A stretch of 58,327 nucleotides of DNA from Melioribacteraceae bacterium (GCA_021740785.1 JAIOZI010000030.1:1-58327), one strand, 5' to 3'; numbered from the stretch's first letter, positions 34,601 through 45,212 are shown. Notes: generated by a model not told the origin, from the sequence alone. Translations and numbers: made by a program.

Positions 34601-35965
34601 ATGAAAAGCATTGTACTATTAATAATAATAACCTTTTCAATAAACGCACAATCAATCCGCAAAGAAGGTAACCTGGTAAGAATTGATTTTCGGGAAGATC
34701 AATTTTGTTTATGCGACACTACAGCAAACTGGTTTTATTCTTCAAATCCCACAAATTTTCATTTATTAGAATACATAGGAGCAATAACAAGATTTTCCCA
34801 AAACCATTTTGTTTATAGAGAGTTGTTTCAATATGATGATGGAATATTGTATGAGGGATGGATGAATTATGGGTTGATGAATTCGGAGTCATTTGAAAAG
34901 AGTGGACTTTTCTCATTACCGTTTTTTCTCTATTTCCCAACGTATTACTCAGTGGTAAATTTTAGTATAGTCGATATAGATCACGGCGCTTGGTTTTTAA
35001 CAGGAAATAGGGGCAACAACTTTATGGACACAACTGGTTATATTACTAATGTTATTCCCGAGTTGTCCGGCTTTGTTTTTATTTGCGGACAAATTGATTC
35101 ATTATATTTAGTTGTGTTTTACAAAAATTTGGATTTTTCTCAATATGATTTTAAACTAGCTGATTTAAGCGGCTCTCCGGAAATTGATACCACAAATGCC
35201 GTTGATATATCCATAATTCCTAAAGCTTATCCCTTGCATATTTCCAAAGTTACTGAGAACATCTACCTGATGGATGATGCAGAATCGGAATCGCTTGGAT
35301 TATATTTAAAAGAAGAAAATAATCTAATTAGAATAAAAAAAATATTCGAAGACCTTTGGTTATATGGGCGTGAACCATGGAAATACTATGATGGATTTTT
35401 ATTTATAAACAGCGATGGGGTTCTTAAAAGGTTTGAGTATAATTCTGCCGATACAAGTTTTATTAACGAGACAATATTACACCCAATAAACGACAACACC
35501 GTTATAAGCTACGATTGGAAATATTCGGCTAAAATTATTGGCGATTCACTATTTGTTATTAATACAAAACTGAACCAAATTGTGAACGGTTATAATATTT
35601 CCAATATTAATTCACCATCACGACCTGTCATCGATTCCCCGTATGTGTACATTCACCAATTAAAAAAGGTGACCGATGTAAAAGAAAATGACGAAGCAAT
35701 TGTAAACGAATATTCACTTTCCTCTTACCCGAATCCGTTTAACGCAGTTACAACAATAACCTATTCGGTTCCCGAAGCGGAGCAGGTAGAAATAAAAATA
35801 TACGATGTTCTGGGAAGAGAAGTAACAACATTGAAAAATGAAATAGAAGAAGCGGGTAAACATAAAATAAACTGGGATGCAAATAAATCATCAAGTGGAA
35901 TATACATTTGCACCATGCGAACGAAACAGAATATACTTAGCATTAAGCTACTTTTGATAAAATAG
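34601..35965 (+). CDS. T9SS-exported protein, tandem array copy 3
   Basis: 454 residues. Signal peptide like copy 2; the mature start (SIRKEGNLVRIDF) is conserved. The body (~30-345) is divergent, and only the last ~110 residues (from DSPYVYIHQLKKVTDVKEND) follow the other copies, ending in the T9SS domain with SSGIYICTMRTKQN and a diverged last strand (LSIKLLLIK). The boundary of similarity lies about 220 codons later than between copies 1 and 2. Confidence 0.85.
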   Translation: MKSIVLLIIITFSINAQSIRKEGNLVRIDFREDQFCLCDTTANWFYSSNPTNFHLLEYIGAITRFSQNHFVYRELFQYDDGILYEGWMNYGLMNSESFEKSGLFSLPFFLYFPTYYSVVNFSIVDIDHGAWFLTGNRGNNFMDTTGYITNVIPELSGFVFICGQIDSLYLVVFYKNLDFSQYDFKLADLSGSPEIDTTNAVDISIIPKAYPLHISKVTENIYLMDDAESESLGLYLKEENNLIRIKKIFEDLWLYGREPWKYYDGFLFINSDGVLKRFEYNSADTSFINETILHPINDNTVISYDWKYSAKIIGDSLFVINTKLNQIVNGYNISNINSPSRPVIDSPYVYIHQLKKVTDVKENDEAIVNEYSLSSYPNPFNAVTTITYSVPEAEQVEIKIYDVLGREVTTLKNEIEEAGKHKINWDANKSSSGIYICTMRTKQNILSIKLLLIK

Positions 35966-35990
35966 GGCAATCAATTGATATGGAAGTAGC

Positions 35991-37370
35991 ATGAAAAACA
36001 CGGCTATATTATTCTTCATAATGACCCTTTGTGTATATTCACAAACATATTATGAAGAAGGGAATCTTGTAAGAATTGATTTTAGACAAAGTGAATATTC
36101 ACTTTCCGACACGATTTGCAAATGGTACTCTAGCAGCAACGAACACGGCTATGATATATTTCGATTTATTGATGCAATTGATGTAAACTCTCAAACACTG
36201 TTTATCTATGAAGAACATTTTCAAGAGGATGTTATGGGCTGGTGGAACGGCACTTATTTTGGCGTTGTGAATCCAAGTGAAAATGAACCAGAAGAAATGC
36301 TGTTTTTACCTGCTTGGTGGGATATTTTTGATGTGTATGATTATAGTTATCCGACAAAACTTAAAACGGAAAGCGGGATACTATTTATGATGGGAAATGT
36401 TGCTAACAGTTTTATATCGAACAATGCTGAAGTCTTTAAAATTCAGTATAGCGACGATAGTCTTGGCACCTTGATTTATTTAGCAGGAAAAATTGACGAT
36501 AAGTATTTAGCTGTATTTTCATCAGATGGAGGGTGGGATGATTACGGTTTTTATTTAATTGATTCACTAGATTTTACCGATATTAATCCTAACAATCCTC
36601 AACAAGTATTTTTCCCGGAAGGAGTTTTCCCGCACCACTTGGAACATATTTCCGGAAATATTTTTATTTCGGATTATGCTGCATACGGAGGAGGACTTGG
36701 AATATTTATTAGAGATGGATTGATCTTTTACTTATATGAGAATATTTTTTTAACTAATATTTTTCCCAGCATGGAATATAATTGGCGTTATAGAAACAAC
36801 TACTTATATATTAATTACCATCCAACTGTTAGACGATATGAATTTAATTCCTTGGATTCAAGCTTTACTAATGAAACAATTTTATTTGATTTTAATTACG
36901 ACATGGTTTTTGATGATGATTTTAAATATGCAGCTTTTATAAGTAACGATTCTTTATTCGTTTTTAATACAATAGTTAATGATACAATAAGTTACTATGA
37001 TATTTCAAGAATAACCTCACCGTCAAGGTTGATAATCGATTCCCCGTATGTGTACATTCATCAATTAAAAAAGGTGACCGTTGTAAAAGAAAATGATGAA
37101 GCAATTGTAAACGAATATTCACTTTCCTCTTACCCGAATCCGTTTAACGCAGTAACAACAATAACATACTCCATTCCAGAAGCAGGTCAGGTAGAAATAA
37201 AAATATACGATGTTCTGGGAAGAGAAGTAACAACATTGAAAAATGAAATAGAAGATGCGGGTAAACATAAAATAAACTGGGATGCAAATAACACATCAAG
37301 CGGTATTTATATATGCACAATGAAGACGGAACGAAAGTTAATGAGCACAAAGCTGCTGTTAATGAAATAA
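35991..37370 (+). CDS. T9SS-exported protein, tandem array copy 4
   Basis: 459 residues. The signal peptide (NTAILFFIMTLCVYSQ) differs from the other copies, but YYEEGNLVRIDFRQSEYSLS is recognisable. The body is divergent; from ~336 (DISRITSPSRLIIDSPYVYI) it rejoins copies 1-2, and the final strand (TERKLMSTKLLLMK) is that of copies 1 and 2, not of neighbouring copy 3. It closes the array; a 164-bp spacer follows. Confidence 0.85.
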   Translation: MKNTAILFFIMTLCVYSQTYYEEGNLVRIDFRQSEYSLSDTICKWYSSSNEHGYDIFRFIDAIDVNSQTLFIYEEHFQEDVMGWWNGTYFGVVNPSENEPEEMLFLPAWWDIFDVYDYSYPTKLKTESGILFMMGNVANSFISNNAEVFKIQYSDDSLGTLIYLAGKIDDKYLAVFSSDGGWDDYGFYLIDSLDFTDINPNNPQQVFFPEGVFPHHLEHISGNIFISDYAAYGGGLGIFIRDGLIFYLYENIFLTNIFPSMEYNWRYRNNYLYINYHPTVRRYEFNSLDSSFTNETILFDFNYDMVFDDDFKYAAFISNDSLFVFNTIVNDTISYYDISRITSPSRLIIDSPYVYIHQLKKVTVVKENDEAIVNEYSLSSYPNPFNAVTTITYSIPEAGQVEIKIYDVLGREVTTLKNEIEDAGKHKINWDANNTSSGIYICTMKTERKLMSTKLLLMK

Positions 37371-37534
37371 TTTTTAGCGAATAGAAAAGATAGTGATCAG
37401 AACTTTACCAATTAACAATGTCTCGATGTATCGGCGGCAGTATTAAAATCAAAATAACCTAAACTTTCCTTTGTCCTTTAACCAGGAATTCTGCAAATTT
37501 AGGAAATCGTAATCATCAATAAACTCGAGATCTT

Positions 37535-38428
37535 ATGAAAAAGATAGATGTACTCTGCGTTGGGAATGCGTCGTTTGATATGATATTCACTGTTGAGCAT
37601 CATCCGCAGGCAGATGAAAAAATGACTGCCTCATCATATATCTGTGCGGGCGGCGGACCGGCGGCTAATGCAGCGATCACTGCGGCTCGGTTGGGATTCA
37701 AATCAGCATTTGCGGGTTATCTTGGCTACGATTTTTACGGTAACTCGAGTATGATTGAATTCGAACATGAAAATGTTATGACCTCGTTTGTCATACGCGG
37801 CGCCGTGCCAACACCTCTCTCCGTTTCAATTGTTAAACCCGATGGATCACGCTCGTTGGTTAACTATAGAAAAAGCACAAAACCGTTATCGGAAAATGCA
37901 ATTGATTTTTCTAATATTGAACCAAAGGTAATTTTATTCGACGGACATGAACCAAATATTTCCTTGGTATTATTGGAGCTTGCAAAAGCAAAAAACATCA
38001 TCACAATTCTAGATGCAGGTTCGTTAAACGACGGCACCTGTGAATTATATAATAAAGTTGATCACCTTATCTGCTCGGAAAAATTTGCGTTGGAACTGAC
38101 GGGTGAGAATAGCGGAGAAGAAGCGATTGAAAAATTATACGAACAAAACAAAAATGTAGTTATCACTTTAGGAAGCCGGGGATTAATTTTTAAGAACGAA
38201 AGTTCGTCTGGTAAAATGCCTGCGTTTAATGTTGATGTGAAAGATTCCACCGGCGCGGGGGATGTATTTCACGGAGCGTTTGCAGCCAGTTTGGTTTTCG
38301 GTATGACTTATGAAGAGAGTTTGAATTTTTCATCAGCCGCGGCGGCAATGAGCTGCCGGGAAATTGGTGTTAGAGCCGGAACACCGGATTTTCTAGAAGT
38401 TGAAGAGTTTTTAAGAACTAATTCATAA
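37535..38428 (+). CDS. PfkB-family sugar/nucleoside kinase
   Basis: 297 residues. The N-terminal glycine motif CAGGGPAANAAITAARLG and the C-terminal ATP/anion-hole motif DSTGAGDVFHGAFAASL (catalytic Asp of GAGD) define the ribokinase family. It phosphorylates a sugar, sugar acid or nucleoside; the lid region (FDMIFTVEHHPQADEK) does not single out a substrate. A GNAT gene follows after 10 nt, so the two form an operon. Confidence 0.9.
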   Translation: MKKIDVLCVGNASFDMIFTVEHHPQADEKMTASSYICAGGGPAANAAITAARLGFKSAFAGYLGYDFYGNSSMIEFEHENVMTSFVIRGAVPTPLSVSIVKPDGSRSLVNYRKSTKPLSENAIDFSNIEPKVILFDGHEPNISLVLLELAKAKNIITILDAGSLNDGTCELYNKVDHLICSEKFALELTGENSGEEAIEKLYEQNKNVVITLGSRGLIFKNESSSGKMPAFNVDVKDSTGAGDVFHGAFAASLVFGMTYEESLNFSSAAAAMSCREIGVRAGTPDFLEVEEFLRTNS

Positions 38429-38438
38429 AGAATGTCGG

Positions 38439-39287
38439 TTGAGTAAAGATTATATAATTAGAAAAATGACGCATGATGAAATTTCAATTGCCGTTGATTG
38501 GGCGGCGAAGGAAGGCTGGAATCCCGGGTTGAATGATGCAGAATGTTTTTATAATACCGATCCCAATGGTTATTATCTCGGTCTGCTTGACAATGAACCA
38601 ATCTCCACAATCTCCGTTGTAAAATATGATAATACTTTCAGCTTTCTTGGATTTTATATTGTTAAAGAAGAATACCGGGGAAAAGGTTACGGATTAAAAT
38701 TGTGGAACAAAGCTATTAAATATTTAGAAGGAACAAATATCGGTTTGGACGGAGTCGTTGATCAACAGCATAATTATAGAAAATCCGGATTCAAGCTGGC
38801 GTATTCCAACATTAGGTATGAAGGAATTTCATTTAAAGAAAATATTTCCGGCAGTAAAATCTTTGCTTACAACAACTCGCATTTCGAAGATTTGTATAAA
38901 TTCGATTCCCTGCACTTTCCAACACCTCGAAAAACATTTATTAACTGCTGGGTGAACAACATCAATAACAAAACTTTTCTTTTTATTGATAACGAAAAAA
39001 TTAAGGGATACATAGTAATTCGTAAGTGCGGAACCGGGCACAAGATAGGACCGCTTTTTGCCGAAGATAAGAACATTGCCGAAGAACTTTATTTGTTTGC
39101 GATTTCCAATATAGAAGAGAAAGTCCCCGTATATTTTGATCCCCCCGAAGTTAATGAAGACGCACTCACCCTGGTAGAAAAATATAATATGAAAAAAGTT
39201 TTTGAAACTGCCCGTATGTATACCGGCAGCTTTCCCGAGCTCCCGCTGAAAAATATTTTCGGAGTTACAACATTTGAACTAGGCTGA
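38439..39287 (+). CDS. GNAT-family N-acetyltransferase
   Basis: 282 residues from a TTG at 38439 (SKDYIIRKMTHDE); an ATG at 38466 is an alternative but would cut into the first strand of the GNAT fold. The acetyl-CoA pyrophosphate loop is EYRGKGYGLKLWNKAI (~80-95). The second half (~130-282) is the additional domain found in YitH-type acetyltransferases. The acceptor is unknown. Confidence 0.8.
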   Translation: MSKDYIIRKMTHDEISIAVDWAAKEGWNPGLNDAECFYNTDPNGYYLGLLDNEPISTISVVKYDNTFSFLGFYIVKEEYRGKGYGLKLWNKAIKYLEGTNIGLDGVVDQQHNYRKSGFKLAYSNIRYEGISFKENISGSKIFAYNNSHFEDLYKFDSLHFPTPRKTFINCWVNNINNKTFLFIDNEKIKGYIVIRKCGTGHKIGPLFAEDKNIAEELYLFAISNIEEKVPVYFDPPEVNEDALTLVEKYNMKKVFETARMYTGSFPELPLKNIFGVTTFELG

Positions 39288-39411
39288 GCGGTAGTCGTTA
39301 ATTTTGATATAAATATTTTTCCATTGAATTTATGATATAGTTTGTTTACGTTCTAATCGACTTTCATGTCTTAATAGGTACAATATTTTTACACATCAAG
39401 AGGGTGGTCTT

Positions 39412-41733
39412 ATGTTAAATACTATTACTTTATTCCTATCCTTGCTGCTATTCTTACAACTTTCGGCGCAGTCAAAAAAGGATTTCGATCTTTCTTTGCC
39501 GGATAATGAAATCGGTAAAACAACCGTTTACCGTGACGGCAAAATGTTTAAGGGCACTAAACTGGAGTATTCCCTAATGGAAGGAGGCTACTTCACCATG
39601 GGCACTTCAAACGGGATTTCCGAATCAAACCTGGATAATCAATTACAGCTTACGTTCGGACATCCATACGCACTAACTTCTTTTATTGAAATAAGCATTA
39701 ACGGAGGAGCTTATTTAAATTTCGACGACTTATTTCCAGCCGCAGCAATTTCAAAATCCAACGACACATTAGCAGTAGCGGGCGCATCCGAAAATTTATC
39801 GGCGCTGATTTATCTCAATCAGAAAAATGATTCAACAATATCAATCACCGGTTCCATTTTTAATACTGGCGCAGAAACAATAGAAGCATCAATGAAACTG
39901 AACATTGATCCCGCAATCGGTAAATGGGGCGACGGATTTCTATTCTACAATGACGAATTTTTCGCTCAGCAAAATGTTATTACCGGGATTTCATCATCGG
40001 ATCAAATTGAAATTTATGAAAGAAGCGGTCAGCCTTTCGGCGCCGGTATCTCTTTATCATTCCCGGGAAATCTTCCTGAAAGTTTTGCGGTAATGAATTG
40101 GAATTATTCGGATGAGACTATCACGGAATTGTTTGATCTTTATGTTGAAATTGAAAGTCCGACTGTAAACATTGAGCCTGAAAGTAGCTACGAGTTTGCG
40201 GTTGAGGTAAAACTGCTCGAACCGGAATTTACAAATCCCGTTTTTGTAAGATGGGATTTCCCGCAGTTCTTGACGGTCGACAACGGGCTGCTTTTTCCAC
40301 GCAATATTAATTCGATGATTCGTGCATATAACAGCATCGAATCGAACATACAAATCGAATCACTCTCGTTTTCTGCAAATGAGTTGATAGATACAACAAC
40401 CTCATTTAAAGATACAATCATTAATGTCAATTCAAGTACGTACATGGGGATGAATATTTTTGTCCCGGAAAATTATGAAGATAAAACATTGTCGGTTACA
40501 CTCGAAGCCTTAAACGCAGACGGAATAGCACTTGATGCAGTAACACGGAGAATATTTATTCCGGCTGTTCCACTTTCGGATTCCGGATTGGTTGTTAATG
40601 TAGATTCTATTATGACTTCGGGTTTCCCGGATATTGATATTCGCTTTAATGTAAAGAATGAAGAAACGGGCGGGTATGTATTCGGATTAAGAAAAGAAAA
40701 TATTTTCCTATATGAAGAGGGAACCCGGCTTTATGATTACACAATAATGAAAGATACTTCCGGTGGTTCAAATGAAGTTGATATTGTTTTTGTACTTGAT
40801 GTTACCGGCAGTATGTCGGATGAAATTGTGGCGGTTAAAAACAACATTATTGAATTTGCCGACAGCTTAATTTTACGAGGAGTAGATTATAGATTAGGAA
40901 TGGTAACATTTCTCGATATCATTGAAAATGTATATGATTTCACTGATGATGCCGTGTTATTCAAATCATATGTAGCCGAACAATTTGCTCACGGCGGCGG
41001 CGACTATCCCGAAAATTCTCTCGAAGCATTGAACACCGCCACGCAGTTTGATTTTCGTCCAAGTTCAAACAGAATGGTGATTTGGATAACCGATGCGAGC
41101 TATCATGAAGGTGATGGAGTTACTTCCCTTACTGTTGAGGATGTACTCCCCAATCTTTTGACTGCAGGTATGACTGTAAACTGCATCGGCAATTCATACG
41201 AACAAACTGATTTTTATGATCCGATTGTAATTCCTACAGGCGGAACGTTTTATGATATTTACGGAAACTTTAGAGATATTCTTCTTGATATAACAAGAGG
41301 TCAATCGACCTTCAATTACCTGCTTTCATATACATCTACTCAGGCGGCAGGAAGCCAAATTAACGGCACGATAGAAGTACATTATGCAGGTCTCGGAGCA
41401 ATTGAAAATTTTGTAATTCCGGGAACTCTTTCCCCTCAGAAGTATGCGCCGGTATTACAATGTTATCCAAATCCGTTCAATCCGTATGTAAATATTCAAG
41501 TAGAGAAATCGATCCAAAGCATGGGTGCGGTTAGAATATTTAACGTGCTCGGGGAAGTGGTTTACAGCGCAAATATTCCAGCCGGTGAACCGCTCTTTAG
41601 ATTAACATGGAACGGTATAACGGATTCCGGATTCAAGGTAAGCAGCGGAGTTTACATTGTACGCGCGGTGCTTGAAAACACGAAAGGAAAAGTAAATGAA
41701 GTTCTTTCACAAAAATTACTTTATCTAAAGTAG
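39412..41733 (+). CDS. T9SS-exported VWA-domain protein
   Basis: 773 residues. Signal peptide (~1-20, LLLFLQLSAQS), beta-rich region (~25-440), then a von Willebrand A domain (~455-650) with the metal site DVTGSMSDE near residue 463 intact and VIWITDASYHEGDG. A T9SS domain closes it (CYPNPFNPYVNIQV; IFNVLGEVVYS; SSGVYIVRAV). VWA domains bind protein ligands through a metal ion; a surface adhesion or protein-assembly role is inferred. It is followed after 12 nt by a second VWA-type protein, so the two probably act together. Confidence 0.87.
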   Translation: MLNTITLFLSLLLFLQLSAQSKKDFDLSLPDNEIGKTTVYRDGKMFKGTKLEYSLMEGGYFTMGTSNGISESNLDNQLQLTFGHPYALTSFIEISINGGAYLNFDDLFPAAAISKSNDTLAVAGASENLSALIYLNQKNDSTISITGSIFNTGAETIEASMKLNIDPAIGKWGDGFLFYNDEFFAQQNVITGISSSDQIEIYERSGQPFGAGISLSFPGNLPESFAVMNWNYSDETITELFDLYVEIESPTVNIEPESSYEFAVEVKLLEPEFTNPVFVRWDFPQFLTVDNGLLFPRNINSMIRAYNSIESNIQIESLSFSANELIDTTTSFKDTIINVNSSTYMGMNIFVPENYEDKTLSVTLEALNADGIALDAVTRRIFIPAVPLSDSGLVVNVDSIMTSGFPDIDIRFNVKNEETGGYVFGLRKENIFLYEEGTRLYDYTIMKDTSGGSNEVDIVFVLDVTGSMSDEIVAVKNNIIEFADSLILRGVDYRLGMVTFLDIIENVYDFTDDAVLFKSYVAEQFAHGGGDYPENSLEALNTATQFDFRPSSNRMVIWITDASYHEGDGVTSLTVEDVLPNLLTAGMTVNCIGNSYEQTDFYDPIVIPTGGTFYDIYGNFRDILLDITRGQSTFNYLLSYTSTQAAGSQINGTIEVHYAGLGAIENFVIPGTLSPQKYAPVLQCYPNPFNPYVNIQVEKSIQSMGAVRIFNVLGEVVYSANIPAGEPLFRLTWNGITDSGFKVSSGVYIVRAVLENTKGKVNEVLSQKLLYLK

Positions 41734-41745
41734 GAGGGGGCTAAA

Positions 41746-43776
41746 ATGAAAAAATTATTATTTATAACAACAATGATTTTACTAGCGAATACATTAACAG
41801 CAGGCGGTTTGCTTTTATCAAATAATGAAGATTATCCCGGCAGACTGCTTAGAAATAAAACAATGGCGATTGATGTAAAAATCAATAATTATTTTGCTGA
41901 AACCATTGTTTATGAAGAATTCATAAATGATTGGGATGAAACGGTTGATGCAGTTTACTCGTTTCCGCTGCCGGATGGAGCTCGTACGGTTCTATTGCTT
42001 TACTGGAGCGGCGATACGACATATAAAGCCGTGCTGCAGGTAAAACAGCAGGATATAAACCCCGGTACCGGTGAAGGCGGGATCGCTGCCGAAGTAAATG
42101 AATACATCGGGCGAAACGGGATCAGATTACAACTAAGAGATATTGAGCCGGGAGAAATTCAGAAGGTAGAACTTCGTTATATAAGCAACCTCGATTATCA
42201 CAAAGGAACGGCTTACTATTCTCTGCCTGTGAACACTTCTCAATTCTTGGATTACCCGATAGATATTTTTGCATTCAATATTAACGTAGAAAGTTCGAAA
42301 ACGATTACAGGGTTCGATGTTCCCAGTCACCCGGATTACAGTGTTGATGTAAGCGGTGAACATCAAATTCAGTTATCGTATGAAAAATCAAAAAAGTATT
42401 TAACATCGGATCTTGCATTTGAATATACTGCTGCGAGCGAAGATGTGTCGGTAAATTTTGAAACTGAATTTATTGATACTCTCGGCGGACATTTTAATCT
42501 ATTCGTTACATCACCGAATGAAGTTGACGAATCGGAAATCATTCACAGGAACGTTGTATTCCTTCTGGAAAATTCATCAAAAATGTTCGGCATTAAATTA
42601 CAGCAGAGCAAAGACGCTATTATTAATGCTCTTGATTTACTTAACGAGATGGATAGTTTTAACATCATCACATTCAATCAATTGATAAATGAATGGCAGC
42701 CGAATCTTGTGCCCGCAACGGAAACCAATAAAACCTCGGCGATAACATTCCTTGAGGATGTTATTGCTCAGTACGGCACAAATTTGCAGAACGCTTTAAG
42801 TACATCTCTTTCGCAGTTTACCAGCGACACCTTAAATAATTCCATCATATTATTCAGCGGCGGCAGGTCTGATGTTGATCCCGTAAACATTGCTTCTAAC
42901 AACAACTTTGATACGGGAATATTTGCAATTGGGCTGGGCGATGATGTGGACAGAGAAAAGCTCGAATTTATTTCGCAGTTGAATTACGGGTTCGTTACTT
43001 ACTTTGATGTGACCGATAATGTTCAGCAGGGAATAGGAAGAGTGATTGAAAAAATTTCCACCCCGATTATTAAAGACGTGGCAATTGATTTCAGTAAAGA
43101 TGATATCCATCAAAAAATACCGGCAACGTATCCTTCTATATTTGCGGGATCTTACTCTTATATAGTCGGCAGATACGATGAGGGAGGCAACTCGGATATA
43201 ACTATCACCGGGAATACGACCGGCGAGGAATTTATCTCAAATTACCAGGTAACATTTAATTCCGGGTACCAAAGTAACTTTTCCGATAAGCTTTGGGCAA
43301 AGGAAAAGATCGATCAGCTTGAAAGATATATAGAAACGTACGGAGAGGACGATGCATTAAAGGACAGCTTAATTGAATTGAGTCTCACCTATGAAATTAA
43401 ATGTAAATACACCGCGTACATCGCCGATTACGAAGAAGAATATGATTTAACCGGTGTCAAAGAAACTGATGAACTACTGCCGGTTTCATATTCGTTGATT
43501 GCGCAGAATTATCCTAATCCTTTTAATGCAACTACAACCTTCAGATTTTTTGTTTCAGAGAAAGATGCAGGCAGAGCGGTTCTTCTAAAAATTTATAACA
43601 TACTTGGCGAACTCGTTGCAGTGATTGATCTTTCAAATTATTCAAGCGGATGGCATCAAATTGTATTCAATGGAAAAGACGGATTCGGAAACGTTCTGCC
43701 GAGCGGAGTTTATATCGTCAGTATGCAAGTCGGAAATAAAATTGTAAACTCGGTAAAAATTAATTTACTGAAATAA
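41746..43776 (+). CDS. T9SS-exported VIT/VWA-domain protein
   Basis: 676 residues. After the signal, a VIT domain (~25-150: VDAVYSFPLPDGARTVLLLY, GIRLQLRDIEPGEIQKVELR) precedes a VWA-like domain (~265-430). At the place of the metal motif DxSxS it reads ENSSK (residues 275-279), so metal binding is probably lost. The T9SS end (NYPNPFNATTTFRF, IYNILGELV, SGVYIVSM) follows. VIT-VWA proteins in eukaryotes form protein-binding assemblies; here it may pair with the intact VWA protein upstream. Its last ~30 codons are almost identical to those of 46085-46942. Confidence 0.87.
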   Translation: MKKLLFITTMILLANTLTAGGLLLSNNEDYPGRLLRNKTMAIDVKINNYFAETIVYEEFINDWDETVDAVYSFPLPDGARTVLLLYWSGDTTYKAVLQVKQQDINPGTGEGGIAAEVNEYIGRNGIRLQLRDIEPGEIQKVELRYISNLDYHKGTAYYSLPVNTSQFLDYPIDIFAFNINVESSKTITGFDVPSHPDYSVDVSGEHQIQLSYEKSKKYLTSDLAFEYTAASEDVSVNFETEFIDTLGGHFNLFVTSPNEVDESEIIHRNVVFLLENSSKMFGIKLQQSKDAIINALDLLNEMDSFNIITFNQLINEWQPNLVPATETNKTSAITFLEDVIAQYGTNLQNALSTSLSQFTSDTLNNSIILFSGGRSDVDPVNIASNNNFDTGIFAIGLGDDVDREKLEFISQLNYGFVTYFDVTDNVQQGIGRVIEKISTPIIKDVAIDFSKDDIHQKIPATYPSIFAGSYSYIVGRYDEGGNSDITITGNTTGEEFISNYQVTFNSGYQSNFSDKLWAKEKIDQLERYIETYGEDDALKDSLIELSLTYEIKCKYTAYIADYEEEYDLTGVKETDELLPVSYSLIAQNYPNPFNATTTFRFFVSEKDAGRAVLLKIYNILGELVAVIDLSNYSSGWHQIVFNGKDGFGNVLPSGVYIVSMQVGNKIVNSVKINLLK

Positions 43777-43839
43777 TGAAGAGATAATAAATACATATAA
43801 ATAATAAACTATCCTAACCCTTTATCAAAAGAGTCACAA

Positions 43840-45204
43840 ATGAAGATTATTAAAATTCTTTTGTTAATCACATCATATAGCATTGCTCAAAATTATGGAA
43901 ACTGGATTGAACTTGATTCTATGCATGTTGAACGAATAGGACATGCGTTGGTTGAACTACCTAATGGTAACATTCTTGTTAGCGGTAATGGGGTCGATAG
44001 CACACAATCCAATGCAGAAATATATGATTTTACAATAGGTAAATGGCGAATGACAACTCCAATGAATGTTCCAAGAGTATCGCATGCTCTTATTCTAGTG
44101 AATACTGGAAAGGTTCTTGCAATAGGTGGGTATAAAGAACAAAGTTGTGAATTATTTGATCCAGTTAGTGAAACTTGGAGTATGACTGACTCCATACCTA
44201 CATTCAGGTGGTTTAATCCGAGTGTAACTGAATTGGCAAATGGTAACATTCTGGTTACAGGGGGTGGCTATATTGATACTACAACTTGGGATGACTATAT
44301 ATTAAGTAATGCAGAAATATATAACATTGCTACAGAAAGTTGGGGAATTGCTACTCCAATGAATATTAAAAGAAAAAATCACTCTGCCACATTATTGTTG
44401 GATGGCAGAGTTCTTATAACTGGTGGATTCAACAAAGACTTAGAGTTGGATGACTGTGAAATATATAATCCTGATGATAATACTTGGACTCAAGTTGCCC
44501 CCTTAAGCGAAGCGAGAAATATGCATAGTGCAATATTGCTAAAAAATGGGAACGTATTTGTAAGCGGCGGAAATTTAAAAAGCTGTGAAGTATATGATGT
44601 TAATGAAAATCAATGGTTTTCGGTTGATGATATGTTAGCATATAGAACGGGTCACAAAATATATTATATCTCAAAAATAGATAAACTATTTATTTTGGGC
44701 GGAGAGGCCAACTGGGAAATCTATGATCCAATTAATTTAACACCGGTTTACAAAGGATCATTTCCAACAAACATATTTTTGAGGGACAATAACCTACAGA
44801 TGTCGAATGAGAATATTTTTGTTGCCGGTGGAGAAGAGTATGAGATACCGGATGACGGTCTTCCTTATACATGGCCTTCTAAACGAAGCTGGACATTTGA
44901 TGTCATTACAAGTATTAATGAGGATAACGATAATCAAACCAAAGGGTTTAAACTAATGCAAAATTATCCAAATCCGTTTAACGGGCAAACGCAAATATAT
45001 TATTCAATACCATCAAAAGGAGAAATATCTATTAAAGTATATAACTCACTTGGTCAAGAAATAGAAGAATTGTTTAATGGTTATAGAACAAAGGGAAGTT
45101 ACATTATAAATTGGAAGCCGGACAATATAACAAGCGGAGTTTATCTCGTTGTTTTTCAAACTCCATCTCAAATAATAACAAACAAAACAATTTATTTAAA
45201 GTAG
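43840..45204 (+). CDS. T9SS-exported Kelch-repeat protein
   Basis: 454 residues with signal peptide. Five to six Kelch repeats (~20-350) show the pattern 'LLxxGxVLxxGG......CEIYxPxxxTWxxxxPM' (for example GKVLAIGGYKEQSCELFDPV and GRVLITGGFN), forming a beta-propeller. The T9SS domain (NYPNPFNGQTQIYYSIPSKG) ends it. The function is probably binding at the cell surface. Its sorting domain is nearly identical in DNA to that of the next gene, although the two bodies are unrelated. Confidence 0.88.
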   Translation: MKIIKILLLITSYSIAQNYGNWIELDSMHVERIGHALVELPNGNILVSGNGVDSTQSNAEIYDFTIGKWRMTTPMNVPRVSHALILVNTGKVLAIGGYKEQSCELFDPVSETWSMTDSIPTFRWFNPSVTELANGNILVTGGGYIDTTTWDDYILSNAEIYNIATESWGIATPMNIKRKNHSATLLLDGRVLITGGFNKDLELDDCEIYNPDDNTWTQVAPLSEARNMHSAILLKNGNVFVSGGNLKSCEVYDVNENQWFSVDDMLAYRTGHKIYYISKIDKLFILGGEANWEIYDPINLTPVYKGSFPTNIFLRDNNLQMSNENIFVAGGEEYEIPDDGLPYTWPSKRSWTFDVITSINEDNDNQTKGFKLMQNYPNPFNGQTQIYYSIPSKGEISIKVYNSLGQEIEELFNGYRTKGSYIINWKPDNITSGVYLVVFQTPSQIITNKTIYLK

Positions 45205-45212
45205 GTGCGGTT

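Noticed and set aside
45111-45212. Upstream start of the gene at 45213
   Set aside because: It lies inside the sorting domain of the Kelch gene in another frame and would hide the signal peptide.
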